A stretch of DNA of 22,042 nt from Bacillota bacterium (lineage in GTDB: Bacteria; Bacillota; Clostridia; Lachnospirales; Lachnospiraceae): contig JAEWYQ010000056.1 in assembly GCA_023395555.1 (NCBI GenBank), forward strand, positions 1 to 22,042. Reading direction: 5' to 3'. Below are positions 16,026 through 22,042 of this stretch, one piece after another. The position numbers and the translations under genes are program-made. The notes under the pieces are model-generated. The model was not told the origin of the DNA. It saw only the letters and a list, made by a program, of their open reading frames with translations, and ran no database searches. The number at the start of each line of letters is the position of its first letter. Within the stretch, counting starts at the first letter, position 1.

Positions 16026-16053
16026 ATTTTAACATAAACCGAAGATTATTCAA
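16026..16053 (-). promoter_or_regulatory. Predicted promoter of the VanW gene
   Basis: On the minus strand -35 TTGAAT (16048-16053), 16-bp spacer, and an extended -10 TGTTAAAAT (core 16026-16031), about 65 nt before the start codon. Confidence 0.6.
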
Positions 16054-16083
16054 GTTTTTCTTTCAGACCATATTTCAAAATGC

Positions 16084-16140
16084 CGTGTTACAGCATTCCT
16101 TCGTTGACTTTTCCGAAAGAATTATGTATATTTATAACAC
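16084..16140 (-). terminator. Imperfect hairpin after the 34-residue ORF
   Basis: GTGTTA (16084-16089) pairs with TAACAC (16135-16140), with an inner ATTCCTTCG/CGAAAGAAT pairing (one mismatch). It begins right after the miniprotein stop codon. No strong U-tract follows, so termination is tentative. Confidence 0.4.
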
Positions 16141-16141
16141 C

Positions 16142-16246
16142 CTAGTTCAGTACGCTCAGGATGGTCGGCAGCGTCATAGCCAACACCAATATAATGATTA
16201 TGATTGTCGATATAATTTTTTTTGATTTTTTATTATAGAAATTCAT
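16142..16246 (-). CDS. 34-residue single-pass membrane miniprotein
   Basis: Unannotated short ORF: 34 codons, start ATG 16246, stop TAG at 16142-16144. An almost ideal site GAGGTGA sits 5 nt before the start, which strongly argues that it is translated. The protein begins MNFYNKKSKK (five basic residues), then one membrane helix (about 11-30, IISTIIIIILVLAMTLPTIL) and ends SVLN. By the positive-inside rule the N-terminus faces the cytoplasm. The layout recalls Prli42-type membrane miniproteins of Firmicutes, but I cannot confirm homology. It lies upstream of the VanW gene on the same strand and divergent from the next gene. Confidence 0.7.
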   Translation of the reverse strand: MNFYNKKSKKIISTIIIIILVLAMTLPTILSVLN

Positions 16247-16294
16247 TCATTTCACCTCTTTTTTAAATTTTTGTTTGAAAGGCTGTGAACCCTT

Positions 16295-16915
16295 ATGAGT
16301 CTTCCTATCACCTCCGCACTTATCCTTATTTTTGTCGTATGGCTGCACCACGAAATGAAAAAGGAAAGCAGGCTGTCCAAGAAAACCCTGGACCTCTTCT
16401 GGCAGAAAGAGCGCGAATCCAACCAGGCACGCAAGAAGGATATCTCCGGGCTGGATTATCTTACGGTATCCCTTGATTCCCTTCCCATGGAAGATATCGA
16501 AGACGACACCGCCAATTCATACCGGGATCTTATCCGTAAGCTTTCCGACCGCAGAATGATCAATCTCTGCGGTCTGACCAATACGGAACTCAAGTTCCGG
16601 TACGGTGCGGCGAATCTTGCCCTTCTGACCGAGTATGATAACAACTACACTTCTTTTGTAAGCATGCTCCATAAATGGGCCGTACGGCTGGCAGACAAGG
16701 GCTTTATCTCCCGCGCCCAGACCGTGCTGGAATTCAGCATTTATTCCTGCCGGACAGATGTCACGGGATCATACCGCATGTTAGCCAGGCTGTATCACGA
16801 GCAGAACCGCCCGGATAGAATTGATTCCATTGCCGAGATGATATCCCGAACCAAAATCAAACAAAAGGAAGCTCTGATCCTGGAACTGAACACCATCAAA
16901 AACAAACCATTTTAG
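16295..16915 (+). CDS. Hypothetical membrane-anchored protein
   Basis: 206 residues, family not recognised. A short N-terminal membrane helix (about 2-17, LPITSALILIFVVWL) is followed by a charged stretch (HHEMKKESRLSKKTLDLFWQKERESNQARKK) and a helical cytoplasmic domain with Ala/Leu-rich repeats such as DKGFISRAQTVLEFSIYSC and GSYRMLARLYHEQNRPDRIDSIAEM, which read like two degenerate TPR-type helical hairpins (inference). Start ATG 16295 has GAAAGG about 11 nt upstream. Only 48 nt separate it from the divergent miniprotein start. It converges on endonuclease III with a 37-nt gap. Confidence 0.75.
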   Translation: MSLPITSALILIFVVWLHHEMKKESRLSKKTLDLFWQKERESNQARKKDISGLDYLTVSLDSLPMEDIEDDTANSYRDLIRKLSDRRMINLCGLTNTELKFRYGAANLALLTEYDNNYTSFVSMLHKWAVRLADKGFISRAQTVLEFSIYSCRTDVTGSYRMLARLYHEQNRPDRIDSIAEMISRTKIKQKEALILELNTIKNKPF

Positions 16916-16952
16916 GATGCAAGAATTATTCTAAGATATTTTGACCATTCTA

Positions 16953-17633
16953 TCAAGCTTTTTTTACGGTAAGACCGGAAGCTTTGCTGTAATACGGACA
17001 TTCTTCCTTCAAAAAGCACTCCTCACACCTGGGATTTCTTGCCGTGCATATGGTACGGCCCAGGGTGATGATCTGAAGGTTATAGGCAATCCACTGCTCC
17101 CTGGGCAGAAGCTTCATCAGGTCAAACTCTATCTTTACCGGATCTTCCTCTTTTGTAAAGCCAAGCCGCCCGGAAATACGCTTTACATGGGTGTCTACAA
17201 CAATACTTGGCTCATGAAAGATATTTCCCCGGATGACATTCGCCGTCTTCCGTCCGACTCCCGCAAGGCTGGTCAGGGCATCAATATCACTGGGAACCTC
17301 TCCGTTGTATTTCTCAATCAGCTCTTTTGCACAGGCGATGATATTCCTCGCCTTATTTTTATAAAATCCGGTGGAATGGATGTCCTTCTCCAGCTCCTCC
17401 TGGTCCGCATCTGCAAAGTCCTGCAGACTCGTATATTTCTGATACAGATCCTTCGTTACAATATTGACTCGCGCATCCGTGCACTGCGCGCTCAGAATCG
17501 TAGCAATCAGAAGCTGCCAGGGATTATCGTGATTTAAAAAGACCTTATATTCCGTGGTATATTCCCGGTTCAAAGCGGATATAATGCGATCCACCCTCTC
17601 CCGCTCCTTCCTGGATATCCTTTGAATTGCCAT
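16953..17633 (-). CDS. nth: Endonuclease III (DNA glycosylase/AP lyase)
   Basis: Base-excision repair enzyme removing oxidised pyrimidines, then cutting at the AP site. 226 residues. HhH-GPD fold with ILSAQCTDARVN, the helix-hairpin-helix LAGVGRKTANVI carrying catalytic Lys129, catalytic Asp147 in VVDTHVKRISGRLG, and the C-terminal 4Fe-4S cluster C-x6-C-x2-C-x5-C (Cys196, 203, 206, 212). All key residues are present. Start ATG 17633 has AAGGAGG 11 nt upstream. It follows the radical SAM gene on the same strand with a 104-nt gap that contains a likely promoter. Confidence 0.96.
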   Translation of the reverse strand: MAIQRISRKERERVDRIISALNREYTTEYKVFLNHDNPWQLLIATILSAQCTDARVNIVTKDLYQKYTSLQDFADADQEELEKDIHSTGFYKNKARNIIACAKELIEKYNGEVPSDIDALTSLAGVGRKTANVIRGNIFHEPSIVVDTHVKRISGRLGFTKEEDPVKIEFDLMKLLPREQWIAYNLQIITLGRTICTARNPRCEECFLKEECPYYSKASGLTVKKA

Positions 17634-17692
17634 CTGTCTAGATGCCTCCTTTTCTCTAACATACCCGCAAAACGTACATTTTATGAGCCTGC

Positions 17693-17729
17693 GTATTTAT
17701 TTTATAAATACATATGCCGGTATATACAA
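17693..17729 (-). promoter_or_regulatory. Predicted nth promoter overlapping a palindrome
   Basis: On the minus strand -35 TTGTAT (17724-17729), 17-bp spacer, -10 TATAAA (17701-17706). The -10 lies inside an 8-bp inverted repeat GTATTTAT-TTT-ATAAATAC (17693-17711), which might be an operator; that part is speculative. Confidence 0.55.
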
Positions 17730-17737
17730 TCCCGCAA

Positions 17738-19549
17738 TTATGTCCCTGAATATCCTTCCAGAACAGTAACCGCTGCCGATTTTGTAATGGGATCCCTTCT
17801 GCTGTAATCAAACAGAAGAACCTGCTCTTTTTTTATTGCATTTCCCGCCGCAGCCGATGCCGCGATATCATAAGTGAATTCCTCGATGTGAAGCTGAAGC
17901 TGCCGGGAGCCTTGCTCCCGCGAATACTCCCTCCTGTACCGGTCATAGTATTCTTTATAGTTCTTACCCGATCTCTCTCCGGCAAAGGCCGGTCTGTTTT
18001 TGCTGTCTTCCCTCAGAAACAGGTCCATCAGGAGAATTTCTTTAAACAAGCTGCTCCTGTCTCTTCTCTTCTCATCCGCTTCCTCCGGCGGAACACCGGC
18101 CGCCTTCTCCTGAAAGAAATCCCACAGCAGCTCATAACGCTTTATCCTGCTGTGAGCCTGAGCTTCCATACCAGCGCTTTCATAATAATCGTAAACTGCC
18201 TCGTACAGCCTCATCGCGGCAGGAAAGAAATGCTCCAGATACTCCATGGCATACTTAAACTGGCCGCTGTTATAATAAATCTCCACCGTCTCGCAGATAC
18301 CCTTCAGCTTCAGCACTTCTTCAAAAGACAGCTTCTTCGTACAGAGCACCTCGTAGGGGGGATCATCCCGGTATACAATACCATAGGATCTGCTTGCTTC
18401 CTCCATGGGAGAACCCTTCAGCACCTTTAAAAATCCCAGCTGAAGCTGGTCCGGCCTCAGCTCGTACACCTCCTGAAAGGAACGCTCAAAGGAGGTATAG
18501 TCCTCATGGGGCAGGCCCGCAATCAGATCCAGATGCTGATGAATATTTCCGCTCTCTCCGATTCGAAGAACATTACGCTTCAGCCGATCCAAATCCGTCT
18601 TCCGCCGGATTGCCTCCACCGTGTCCGGATTCGTGGACTGAACCCCTATCTCCAGCTGTACCTGGGCGGGACGAAGCGTTGCCAGAAACGCAATCTCATC
18701 CTCCTCCAGCAGATCCGCTGATATTTCAAAATGAAAATTAGTGATGCCATTATCCTGTTCCTTAATAAAGCGCCAGATTTCCATGGCATGGGCCTTATTG
18801 CAGTTGAAGGTTCTGTCCACAAACTTTACCTGGGGAACCTGCTGATCCAGCAGGAACTTCAGCTCCTTCTTCACCAGGCCGGTATTCCGGAGCCTGACCC
18901 TCCTGTCGACAGAGGAAAGGCAATAGCTGCAGGAGAAGGGACATCCCCGGCTGCTCTCATAATAGATGATCCTGTTTTTAAAATCCGTCATAGCTTCATA
19001 GGGAAAGGGAATCTCATTCAGAGACATGGGCTGCCTTGCCTCTGTGACCATTATATCCCTTCCTCTTCGAAAGGCAATTCCTTTGATTCGCTCCAACCCG
19101 GTATCCGTCTCTTCGGCATCCACCCCTCTGGTACCGGCTTCCTCAGAAATACCGCCGCAGGAATAATACCGGGCCAGCTCCAGGAAGGTCTGCTCCCCTT
19201 CTCCCAGCATAATACCCTTCAGCTCACAATTCTTCAAAAGACGGGCCTCGGCATCATAAGACACCTCAGGGCCTCCGAGCCACAGTCTGGCCTCCGGCTG
19301 TACCTTATGCAATTCCTTTGTAAGCTTGAGAATTATATCAATATTCCATATATAGCAGGAAAAGGCAACCACATCTGCATGCTCCTGATAAATCCCCTTC
19401 AATATATCCTCCCTGGGATGATTGATCGTATATTCCGCTAAAGATATCTGCCCCGTAAATCCCTGCTGCCGGGCATACGCCCGAAGGCTGTACACTGCCA
19501 GATTAGAATGGATATACCTGGCATTCACCGCCACTAACAACAATTTCAT
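17738..19549 (-). CDS. B12-binding-domain radical SAM protein with DUF4080 tail
   Basis: About 603 residues. N-terminal Rossmann-like cobalamin-binding-type domain (about 1-130; LLLVAVNARYIHSNLAVYSLRAYA...VAFSCYIWN...WLGGPEVSY) without a DxHxxG cobalamin-ligand motif, so base-off B12 binding is doubtful. Radical SAM domain with the 4Fe-4S motif RGCPFSCSYC (Cys about 203, 207, 210), VKFVDRTFN, FEISADLL, and LDLIAGLP. The C-terminal region (about 380-603) matches the DUF4080 style and is helical and charged. Substrate unknown. Start ATG 19549 has AAGGAGG 8 nt upstream; the TTG 6 nt earlier is less likely. Located between the Spo0A-C-like gene and nth. Confidence 0.88.
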   Translation of the reverse strand: MKLLLVAVNARYIHSNLAVYSLRAYARQQGFTGQISLAEYTINHPREDILKGIYQEHADVVAFSCYIWNIDIILKLTKELHKVQPEARLWLGGPEVSYDAEARLLKNCELKGIMLGEGEQTFLELARYYSCGGISEEAGTRGVDAEETDTGLERIKGIAFRRGRDIMVTEARQPMSLNEIPFPYEAMTDFKNRIIYYESSRGCPFSCSYCLSSVDRRVRLRNTGLVKKELKFLLDQQVPQVKFVDRTFNCNKAHAMEIWRFIKEQDNGITNFHFEISADLLEEDEIAFLATLRPAQVQLEIGVQSTNPDTVEAIRRKTDLDRLKRNVLRIGESGNIHQHLDLIAGLPHEDYTSFERSFQEVYELRPDQLQLGFLKVLKGSPMEEASRSYGIVYRDDPPYEVLCTKKLSFEEVLKLKGICETVEIYYNSGQFKYAMEYLEHFFPAAMRLYEAVYDYYESAGMEAQAHSRIKRYELLWDFFQEKAAGVPPEEADEKRRDRSSLFKEILLMDLFLREDSKNRPAFAGERSGKNYKEYYDRYRREYSREQGSRQLQLHIEEFTYDIAASAAAGNAIKKEQVLLFDYSRRDPITKSAAVTVLEGYSGT

Positions 19550-19573
19550 AATCAATCCCTCCTTATCCGGTTC

Positions 19574-19579
19574 ATTATA
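19574..19579 (-). promoter_or_regulatory. Probable -10 box of the radical SAM gene
   Basis: Perfect TATAAT on the minus strand, about 25 nt before the start codon, in the 78-nt gap after the small Spo0A-C-like gene. No good -35 is visible 16-18 nt upstream (AATTAT). Confidence 0.4.
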
Positions 19580-19627
19580 GTAACTATCATCATAGCATAA
19601 TTTACACCGAATAAAAACAGGGTATTA

Positions 19628-19852
19628 CTATTTTTTTCTGCGACCAACCTCTTTTGCTGCATATCGGATGAACTCCTCCGCCGTAGGCACTTCCCCTACC
19701 CGCGGAACCCTGTCCTGGTACTCCCGGGTAATGCTGTCCACCGGTGTCACTCTGTAGGCCGCATTGATTGCCTCCTGCATCTCCCGTTTCACTTCCTCAA
19801 CCGTAACTCCATTTTTTCTCGCAATCTCTCGATAGATGTTCCTCATGCTCAT
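19628..19852 (-). CDS. Small Spo0A C-terminal-domain-like protein
   Basis: 74 residues. MRNIYREIARKNGVTVEEVKREMQEAINAAY and PTAEEFIRYAAKEV resemble the DNA-binding region of the sporulation master regulator Spo0A ([27 protein letters not shown] ... TNSEFIAMVADKL), without its receiver domain and without the full output domain. Short stand-alone proteins of this type are annotated as Spo0A-C-like in Clostridia; function unknown. Start ATG 19852 has GGAGG 7 nt upstream; an ATG 6 nt earlier is too close to it. It is divergent from an XRE regulator, and its predicted promoter carries a palindrome shared with that regulator. Confidence 0.75.
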   Translation of the reverse strand: MSMRNIYREIARKNGVTVEEVKREMQEAINAAYRVTPVDSITREYQDRVPRVGEVPTAEEFIRYAAKEVGRRKK

Positions 19853-19879
19853 ATTCATTCCTCCGATATGTACGGTTTA

Positions 19880-19914
19880 GATGCCTGAATCGCAGCCTTG
19901 ATTCGTCCGGCATC
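19880..19914 (-). promoter_or_regulatory. 5'-leader hairpin of the Spo0A-C-like gene
   Basis: GATGCC (19880-19885) with GGCATC (19909-19914), and GAATC (19887-19891) with GATTC (19900-19904). The stem lies in the predicted leader, ending about 13 nt before the SD, so it could affect translation. No U-tract follows. Confidence 0.45.
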
Positions 19915-19946
19915 TTAATCCCTGGTATGGTTGTCCTTGAAAAAAT

Positions 19947-19962
19947 GGACCTGTATTAGTCC
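19947..19962. promoter_or_regulatory. Palindromic operator candidate 1
   Basis: GGACCTGTATTAGTCC: half-sites GGAC/GTCC around an AT-rich core. It is 12/16 identical to the second site at 20001-20016 (consensus GGACYWGWATWAGTCC). It overlaps the predicted start point of the minus-strand Spo0A-C-like transcript. Confidence 0.6.
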
Positions 19963-19963
19963 C

Positions 19964-19972
19964 ATTATAGCA
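19964..19972 (-). promoter_or_regulatory. Extended -10 promoter of the Spo0A-C-like gene
   Basis: On the minus strand TGCTATAAT, a perfect extended -10 (core 19964-19969). The -35 is weak (TTTATT at 17 bp), as is common for extended -10 promoters. About 110 nt before the start codon. Confidence 0.6.
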
Positions 19973-20000
19973 AGAAATACCATTAAAATAAAGCACAAAA

Positions 20001-20016
20001 GGACTAGAATAAGTCC
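20001..20016. promoter_or_regulatory. Palindromic operator candidate 2
   Basis: GGACTAGAATAAGTCC, matching the site at 19947-19962 at a 54-bp centre-to-centre distance. It overlaps a plausible -10 TAGAAT (20005-20010; -35 TTAAAA at 19983-19988, 16-bp spacer) for the XRE gene, which fits autoregulation. Confidence 0.6.
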
Positions 20017-20039
20017 ATACCTTTTGAAAGGATTTTTGT

Positions 20040-20297
20040 ATGAACGAACAAAAGATAAAAACAGACTCTTCCATTTTTATTGGTAAAAACATACGTGAAA
20101 TTAGAATCGCAAAGAAGATAGGTCAAACTGAACTTGTCCGTCTGCTGGATTTACAGGGTATCTCTATCACACGCGAATCTCTGGTAAAAATAGAGCGGGG
20201 AATACAGCATATCTACGCCTCTCAGCTAAGAGCAATTAAGGATGCCCTGCAAACCACTTACGATGAACTATTAGAACAAAGGGGACAAAATGGATAA
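20040..20297 (+). CDS. XRE-family helix-turn-helix regulator
   Basis: 85-residue Cro/CI-type DNA-binding protein, nearly all HTH: FIGKNIREIRIAKKIGQTELVRLLDLQGISITRESLVKIERG covers the five-helix fold, with a longer than usual turn before the recognition helix (LQGISITRESLVKIERG), a form common in Firmicute XRE proteins. It ends LKTTYDELLEQR-like (QTTYDELLEQRGQNG). ATG 20040 has GAAAGGA 7 nt upstream. No toxin or phage gene is adjacent. The two palindromic sites upstream suggest that it represses itself and the divergent Spo0A-C-like gene (inference). Confidence 0.88.
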   Translation: MNEQKIKTDSSIFIGKNIREIRIAKKIGQTELVRLLDLQGISITRESLVKIERGIQHIYASQLRAIKDALQTTYDELLEQRGQNG

Positions 20298-20346
20298 AAC
20301 AGCATAAACCGCGGCACAATAACAAAAACACTCTATCGGTGCCATA

Positions 20347-20375
20347 TGGACAGTTTCGACATAATATGATATAAA
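20347..20375 (+). promoter_or_regulatory. Predicted promoter of the DUF2156 gene
   Basis: -35 TGGACA (20347-20352), 17-bp spacer, -10 TATAAA (20370-20375). So this gene is probably transcribed separately from the XRE gene. Confidence 0.65.
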
Positions 20376-20383
20376 TAAAGACA

Positions 20384-20401
20384 TACGCTGCCGACAGCGT
20401 A
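20384..20401 (+). promoter_or_regulatory. Leader hairpin of the DUF2156 gene
   Basis: TACGCTG (20384-20390), loop CCGA, CAGCGTA (20395-20401), followed by ATTCTTTATT. It starts right at the predicted transcription start, so it may protect the 5' end or act as a weak attenuator. Confidence 0.45.
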
Positions 20402-20437
20402 ATTCTTTATTGTATTCAATAGACTCAGGAGACTTTT

Positions 20438-21328
20438 ATGCTAACATTTGATCCCATTACTGCTGATAACATTTGTAAAGCAGCAGAGTATTTCAAGTAT
20501 AAAATCAGCCGTACCAGCGACTATACCATAGGCGCCATGTATATGTGGCGGAGCTTTTATCAGACCAGTTTTACGGTTTTTGATGATATGATTTTATATA
20601 AGGTGAAGTTTTTAAACCGGACCTCCTTTACCCTTCCCGTGGGCGGCGGCTCCCTGTCAAAGGCAATGGAGGCCATTAAGGAATACTGCCGGGAACAGGA
20701 TATCCCCATGTGGTTCTGTACGCTTCCCGAGGAAGCCGTTTCCATTCTGGTGAAGGAATTCGGCGGCATACAGCCCTGTTCTTCCAACCGTGACTGGGCA
20801 GATTATCTCTATCGTGCGGAGGATCTGGCAGATATGGCCGGAAGGAAATTCAGCGGTCAGCGGAATCACATTAACAAATTCAAGAAGCTGTATCCGGATT
20901 ACTCCTACCACCGGATCACGCCGCAGAACCTCCCCAAAGTAATTGATTTTTTGATGGATTATGAGAAAAACCACGGAAAAGAAGCCTCTCTGGCCCAGGA
21001 AGAGCTGGCCCATGCCCTGGAGCTCATCCCCCGCCTGGAGCAGTTCGGCCTTCCGGGCGCCTATATCCAGGTTGACGGGGCGATTGTTGCCATGGCCATC
21101 GGCGAGATCATTAACGATACCCTGTACTGTCATATCGAGAAGGCCAACCGGGAATATCCCGGCTCTTACCAGATGATTGTTAAGGAATTCTCCGGCGACA
21201 TGCGCAATACCTACGGCATCCAATATATTAACCGGGAGGAGGATGTGGGAGATCCCGGTCTGCGGACCTCCAAGCTGTCCTATCATCCGGTTGCACTGCT
21301 GGACAAGTATTGTGTGCTGATTCCCTAG
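20438..21328 (+). CDS. DUF2156 (phosphatidylglycerol lysyltransferase-domain) protein
   Basis: 296 residues, matching the DUF2156 family: a double GNAT-like fold related to the soluble domain of MprF lysyltransferases. Characteristic segments: FDPITADNICKAAEYF...SDYTIGAMYMWRSFY, FTLPVGGGSL, DWADYLYRAEDLADMAGRKFSGQRNHINKF, GAYIQVDGAIVAMAIGEII, and the C-terminal INREEDVGDPGLRTSKLSYHP. No membrane segment, so cytosolic, unlike MprF. An aminoacyl- or acyl-transferase role is likely, with substrate unknown. ATG 20438 has CAGGAGA 5-6 nt upstream. Its TAG stop lies in a CTAG shared with the convergent membrane gene. Confidence 0.88.
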   Translation: MLTFDPITADNICKAAEYFKYKISRTSDYTIGAMYMWRSFYQTSFTVFDDMILYKVKFLNRTSFTLPVGGGSLSKAMEAIKEYCREQDIPMWFCTLPEEAVSILVKEFGGIQPCSSNRDWADYLYRAEDLADMAGRKFSGQRNHINKFKKLYPDYSYHRITPQNLPKVIDFLMDYEKNHGKEASLAQEELAHALELIPRLEQFGLPGAYIQVDGAIVAMAIGEIINDTLYCHIEKANREYPGSYQMIVKEFSGDMRNTYGIQYINREEDVGDPGLRTSKLSYHPVALLDKYCVLIP

Positions 21329-21753
21329 AGGAATTTATAATGGGGCTTCTCCTCCTTCATCAGCAGATACCGGAGATAATCATCCAGCACAATGGCAGGC
21401 AGGGACAGCAGGAACCAGAGATTGGTATACAGAAGGCAGATTTGCCCGAGAAAATTATAAGGCTGCCGGGAATAATCCCATACCCCCAGCTTCAGCCACA
21501 GGTTAACCACAACTCCCACCACCAGCTCGACGGCGGTAATAATCAATGCAGAAATGGCCATCTGGCTGACAATGGACATCTTCCAGGAATAAACCTCATT
21601 CAGAGAACCGATCAGCACAAAGCAGATTCCTCCCGCCACCAGCATGGAGACATGAGAATAACCCCGGCTTATAATTTCAATCCCTCCATAGAGAAAGCCT
21701 CCGGTCAGGAATAAAAAAGTATATTTCAAAAAGCGATTGTAAGTTAACAGCAT
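21325..21753 (-). CDS. Four-helix membrane protein (putative ABC-transporter type IV / CmpB family)
   Basis: 142 residues with four membrane helices (FLFLTGGFLYGGIEII; VSMLVAGGICFVLIGSL; ISALIITAVELVVGVVVNLWL; NLWFLLSLPAIVL). The YGGIEIISRGYSHVSM segment and WDYSRQPYNFLGQICLLY are characteristic of the family labelled putative ABC transporter permease (CmpB-like, PF06541 from memory). No ATPase is nearby, so that name is not evidence of transport. I start at ATG 21753 because GGAGGG is 4-5 nt upstream; a longer frame from ATG 21816 has its SD directly abutting and reads through an AT-rich repeat. It ends on the shared CTAG with the DUF2156 gene. Confidence 0.8.
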   Translation of the reverse strand: MLLTYNRFLKYTFLFLTGGFLYGGIEIISRGYSHVSMLVAGGICFVLIGSLNEVYSWKMSIVSQMAISALIITAVELVVGVVVNLWLKLGVWDYSRQPYNFLGQICLLYTNLWFLLSLPAIVLDDYLRYLLMKEEKPHYKFL

Positions 21754-21765
21754 AGCTCCCTCCAT

Positions 21766-21792
21766 AACAGTACCGTTCATGGCAGTACTGTT
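21766..21792. repeat. 8-bp inverted repeat upstream of the membrane protein gene
   Basis: AACAGTAC (21766-21773) and GTACTGTT (21785-21792), followed on the plus strand by TTTATAATACTGTTTTTT. It sits just before the SD of the minus-strand gene; on the plus strand it resembles a weak terminator. Confidence 0.45.
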
Positions 21793-21916
21793 TTTATAAT
21801 ACTGTTTTTTATCCATCCTTCCGGTTCAGTATATGCAGAATCCTGCAAAATTATCTCGATTTATCGCTCTGGGAAAAACTCGCAGTGCAGAAAACGGTAA
21901 AATTTATTTTTGGACA

Positions 21917-22042
21917 ATAAAGTAGGGCAGCCTATTTCTAGGTTGCCCCCTTATCAAACCGCACGTGCCCTATTAAGGCATACGGCTTACCAATTGTAGT
22001 TTTATAATGAATGTTAAACTATGACAAATTGCTTATGAAATG
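21917..22042 (-). mobile_element. 3' end of a group II intron (domains V and VI), partial
   Basis: On the minus strand a 34-nt block (21955-21988) begins AAGCCGTATGCC and ends CACGTGCGGTTTG: the 9-bp lower stem, a 2-nt AC bulge, and the AGC catalytic triad of domain V. It is followed by a stem GGGCA-A-CCTA-GAAA-TAGG-C-TGCCC (21925-21949; domain VI) and the 3' end CCCTACTTTAT, close to the CCCTACTTCAC end of Ll.LtrB. The unpaired A is on the 5' side, not at the usual branch site. The rest of the intron, including any maturase, lies beyond the window. The last 54 nt show no recognisable coding. Confidence 0.72.

Noticed and set aside
21754..21816. N-terminal extension of the membrane protein from ATG 21816.
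   Set aside because: Its SD abuts the start codon, the extension covers an AT-rich inverted repeat, and ATG 21753 has a well-placed GGAGGG.
98..21917. TTTTTGGACAA occurs near both window ends (100-109 region and 21907-21917), suggesting a shared insertion site.
   Set aside because: Eleven AT-rich bases in 22 kb can match by chance, and the two contexts (IS110 relic, group II intron) are unrelated.

Overview
This window looks like chromosomal DNA from an anaerobic, low-to-mid GC Firmicute of class Clostridia, most likely a Lachnospiraceae-type organism. This is inferred from protein families and gene style, not from a marker gene: a MutS2 with a C-terminal Smr domain, a TRAM-domain RlmD/RlmCD-like methyltransferase, a YhaM-type exoribonuclease, VanW/G5 and HtrA-like surface proteins, a CheX phosphatase, a DUF4080-type radical SAM protein, a Spo0A-C-like small protein, AGGAGG-type ribosome binding sites and U-tract terminators. 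I see no rRNA, tRNA, CRISPR array, phage genes or replication origin.

Layout. 1-1114: relic of an IS110-family insertion sequence (minus strand) and two minus-strand terminators. 1115-5241 (all minus): an HtrA-like PDZ protein whose catalytic triad is not conserved, then a YhaM-like exonuclease and an RlmD-like RNA methyltransferase; a cluster of inverted repeats lies between the first two. 5242-5613: divergent intergenic region with a good mutS2 promoter. 5626-10225 (plus): mutS2, an OmpR-family response regulator and its sensor kinase in one close-spaced unit. 10237-10301: long hairpin between convergent genes. 10312-11533 (minus): trmL and a stand-alone cheX, separated by a roughly 195-nt near-perfect foldback element with flanking direct repeats. 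11604-13252 (minus): Lrp/AsnC regulator overlapping a class I aminotransferase by 4 bp. 13314-15955 (minus): VanW/G5 cell-wall protein followed by an AIR-synthase-like protein. 16142-16246 (minus): an unlisted 34-residue membrane miniprotein, divergent from a hypothetical membrane-anchored protein (16295-16915, plus). 16953-19852 (minus): endonuclease III, radical SAM protein, Spo0A-C-like miniprotein. 20040-21328 (plus): XRE regulator and DUF2156 acyl-/aminoacyl-transferase-like protein. 21325-21753 (minus): four-helix membrane protein whose stop codon shares a CTAG with the convergent gene. 21917-22042: 3' end of a group II intron (domains V and VI, minus strand) running off the window.

Most genes are ordinary housekeeping (DNA recombination/repair: MutS2, Nth; RNA modification and turnover: RlmD, TrmL, YhaM) mixed with signalling and envelope functions. 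The parts most worth following up are the foldback element at 10840-11049, the inactive-looking HtrA paralogue, the XRE/Spo0A-C-like divergent pair with two matching 16-bp palindromic sites, the 34-residue membrane protein, and the two mobile-element relics at the window ends.
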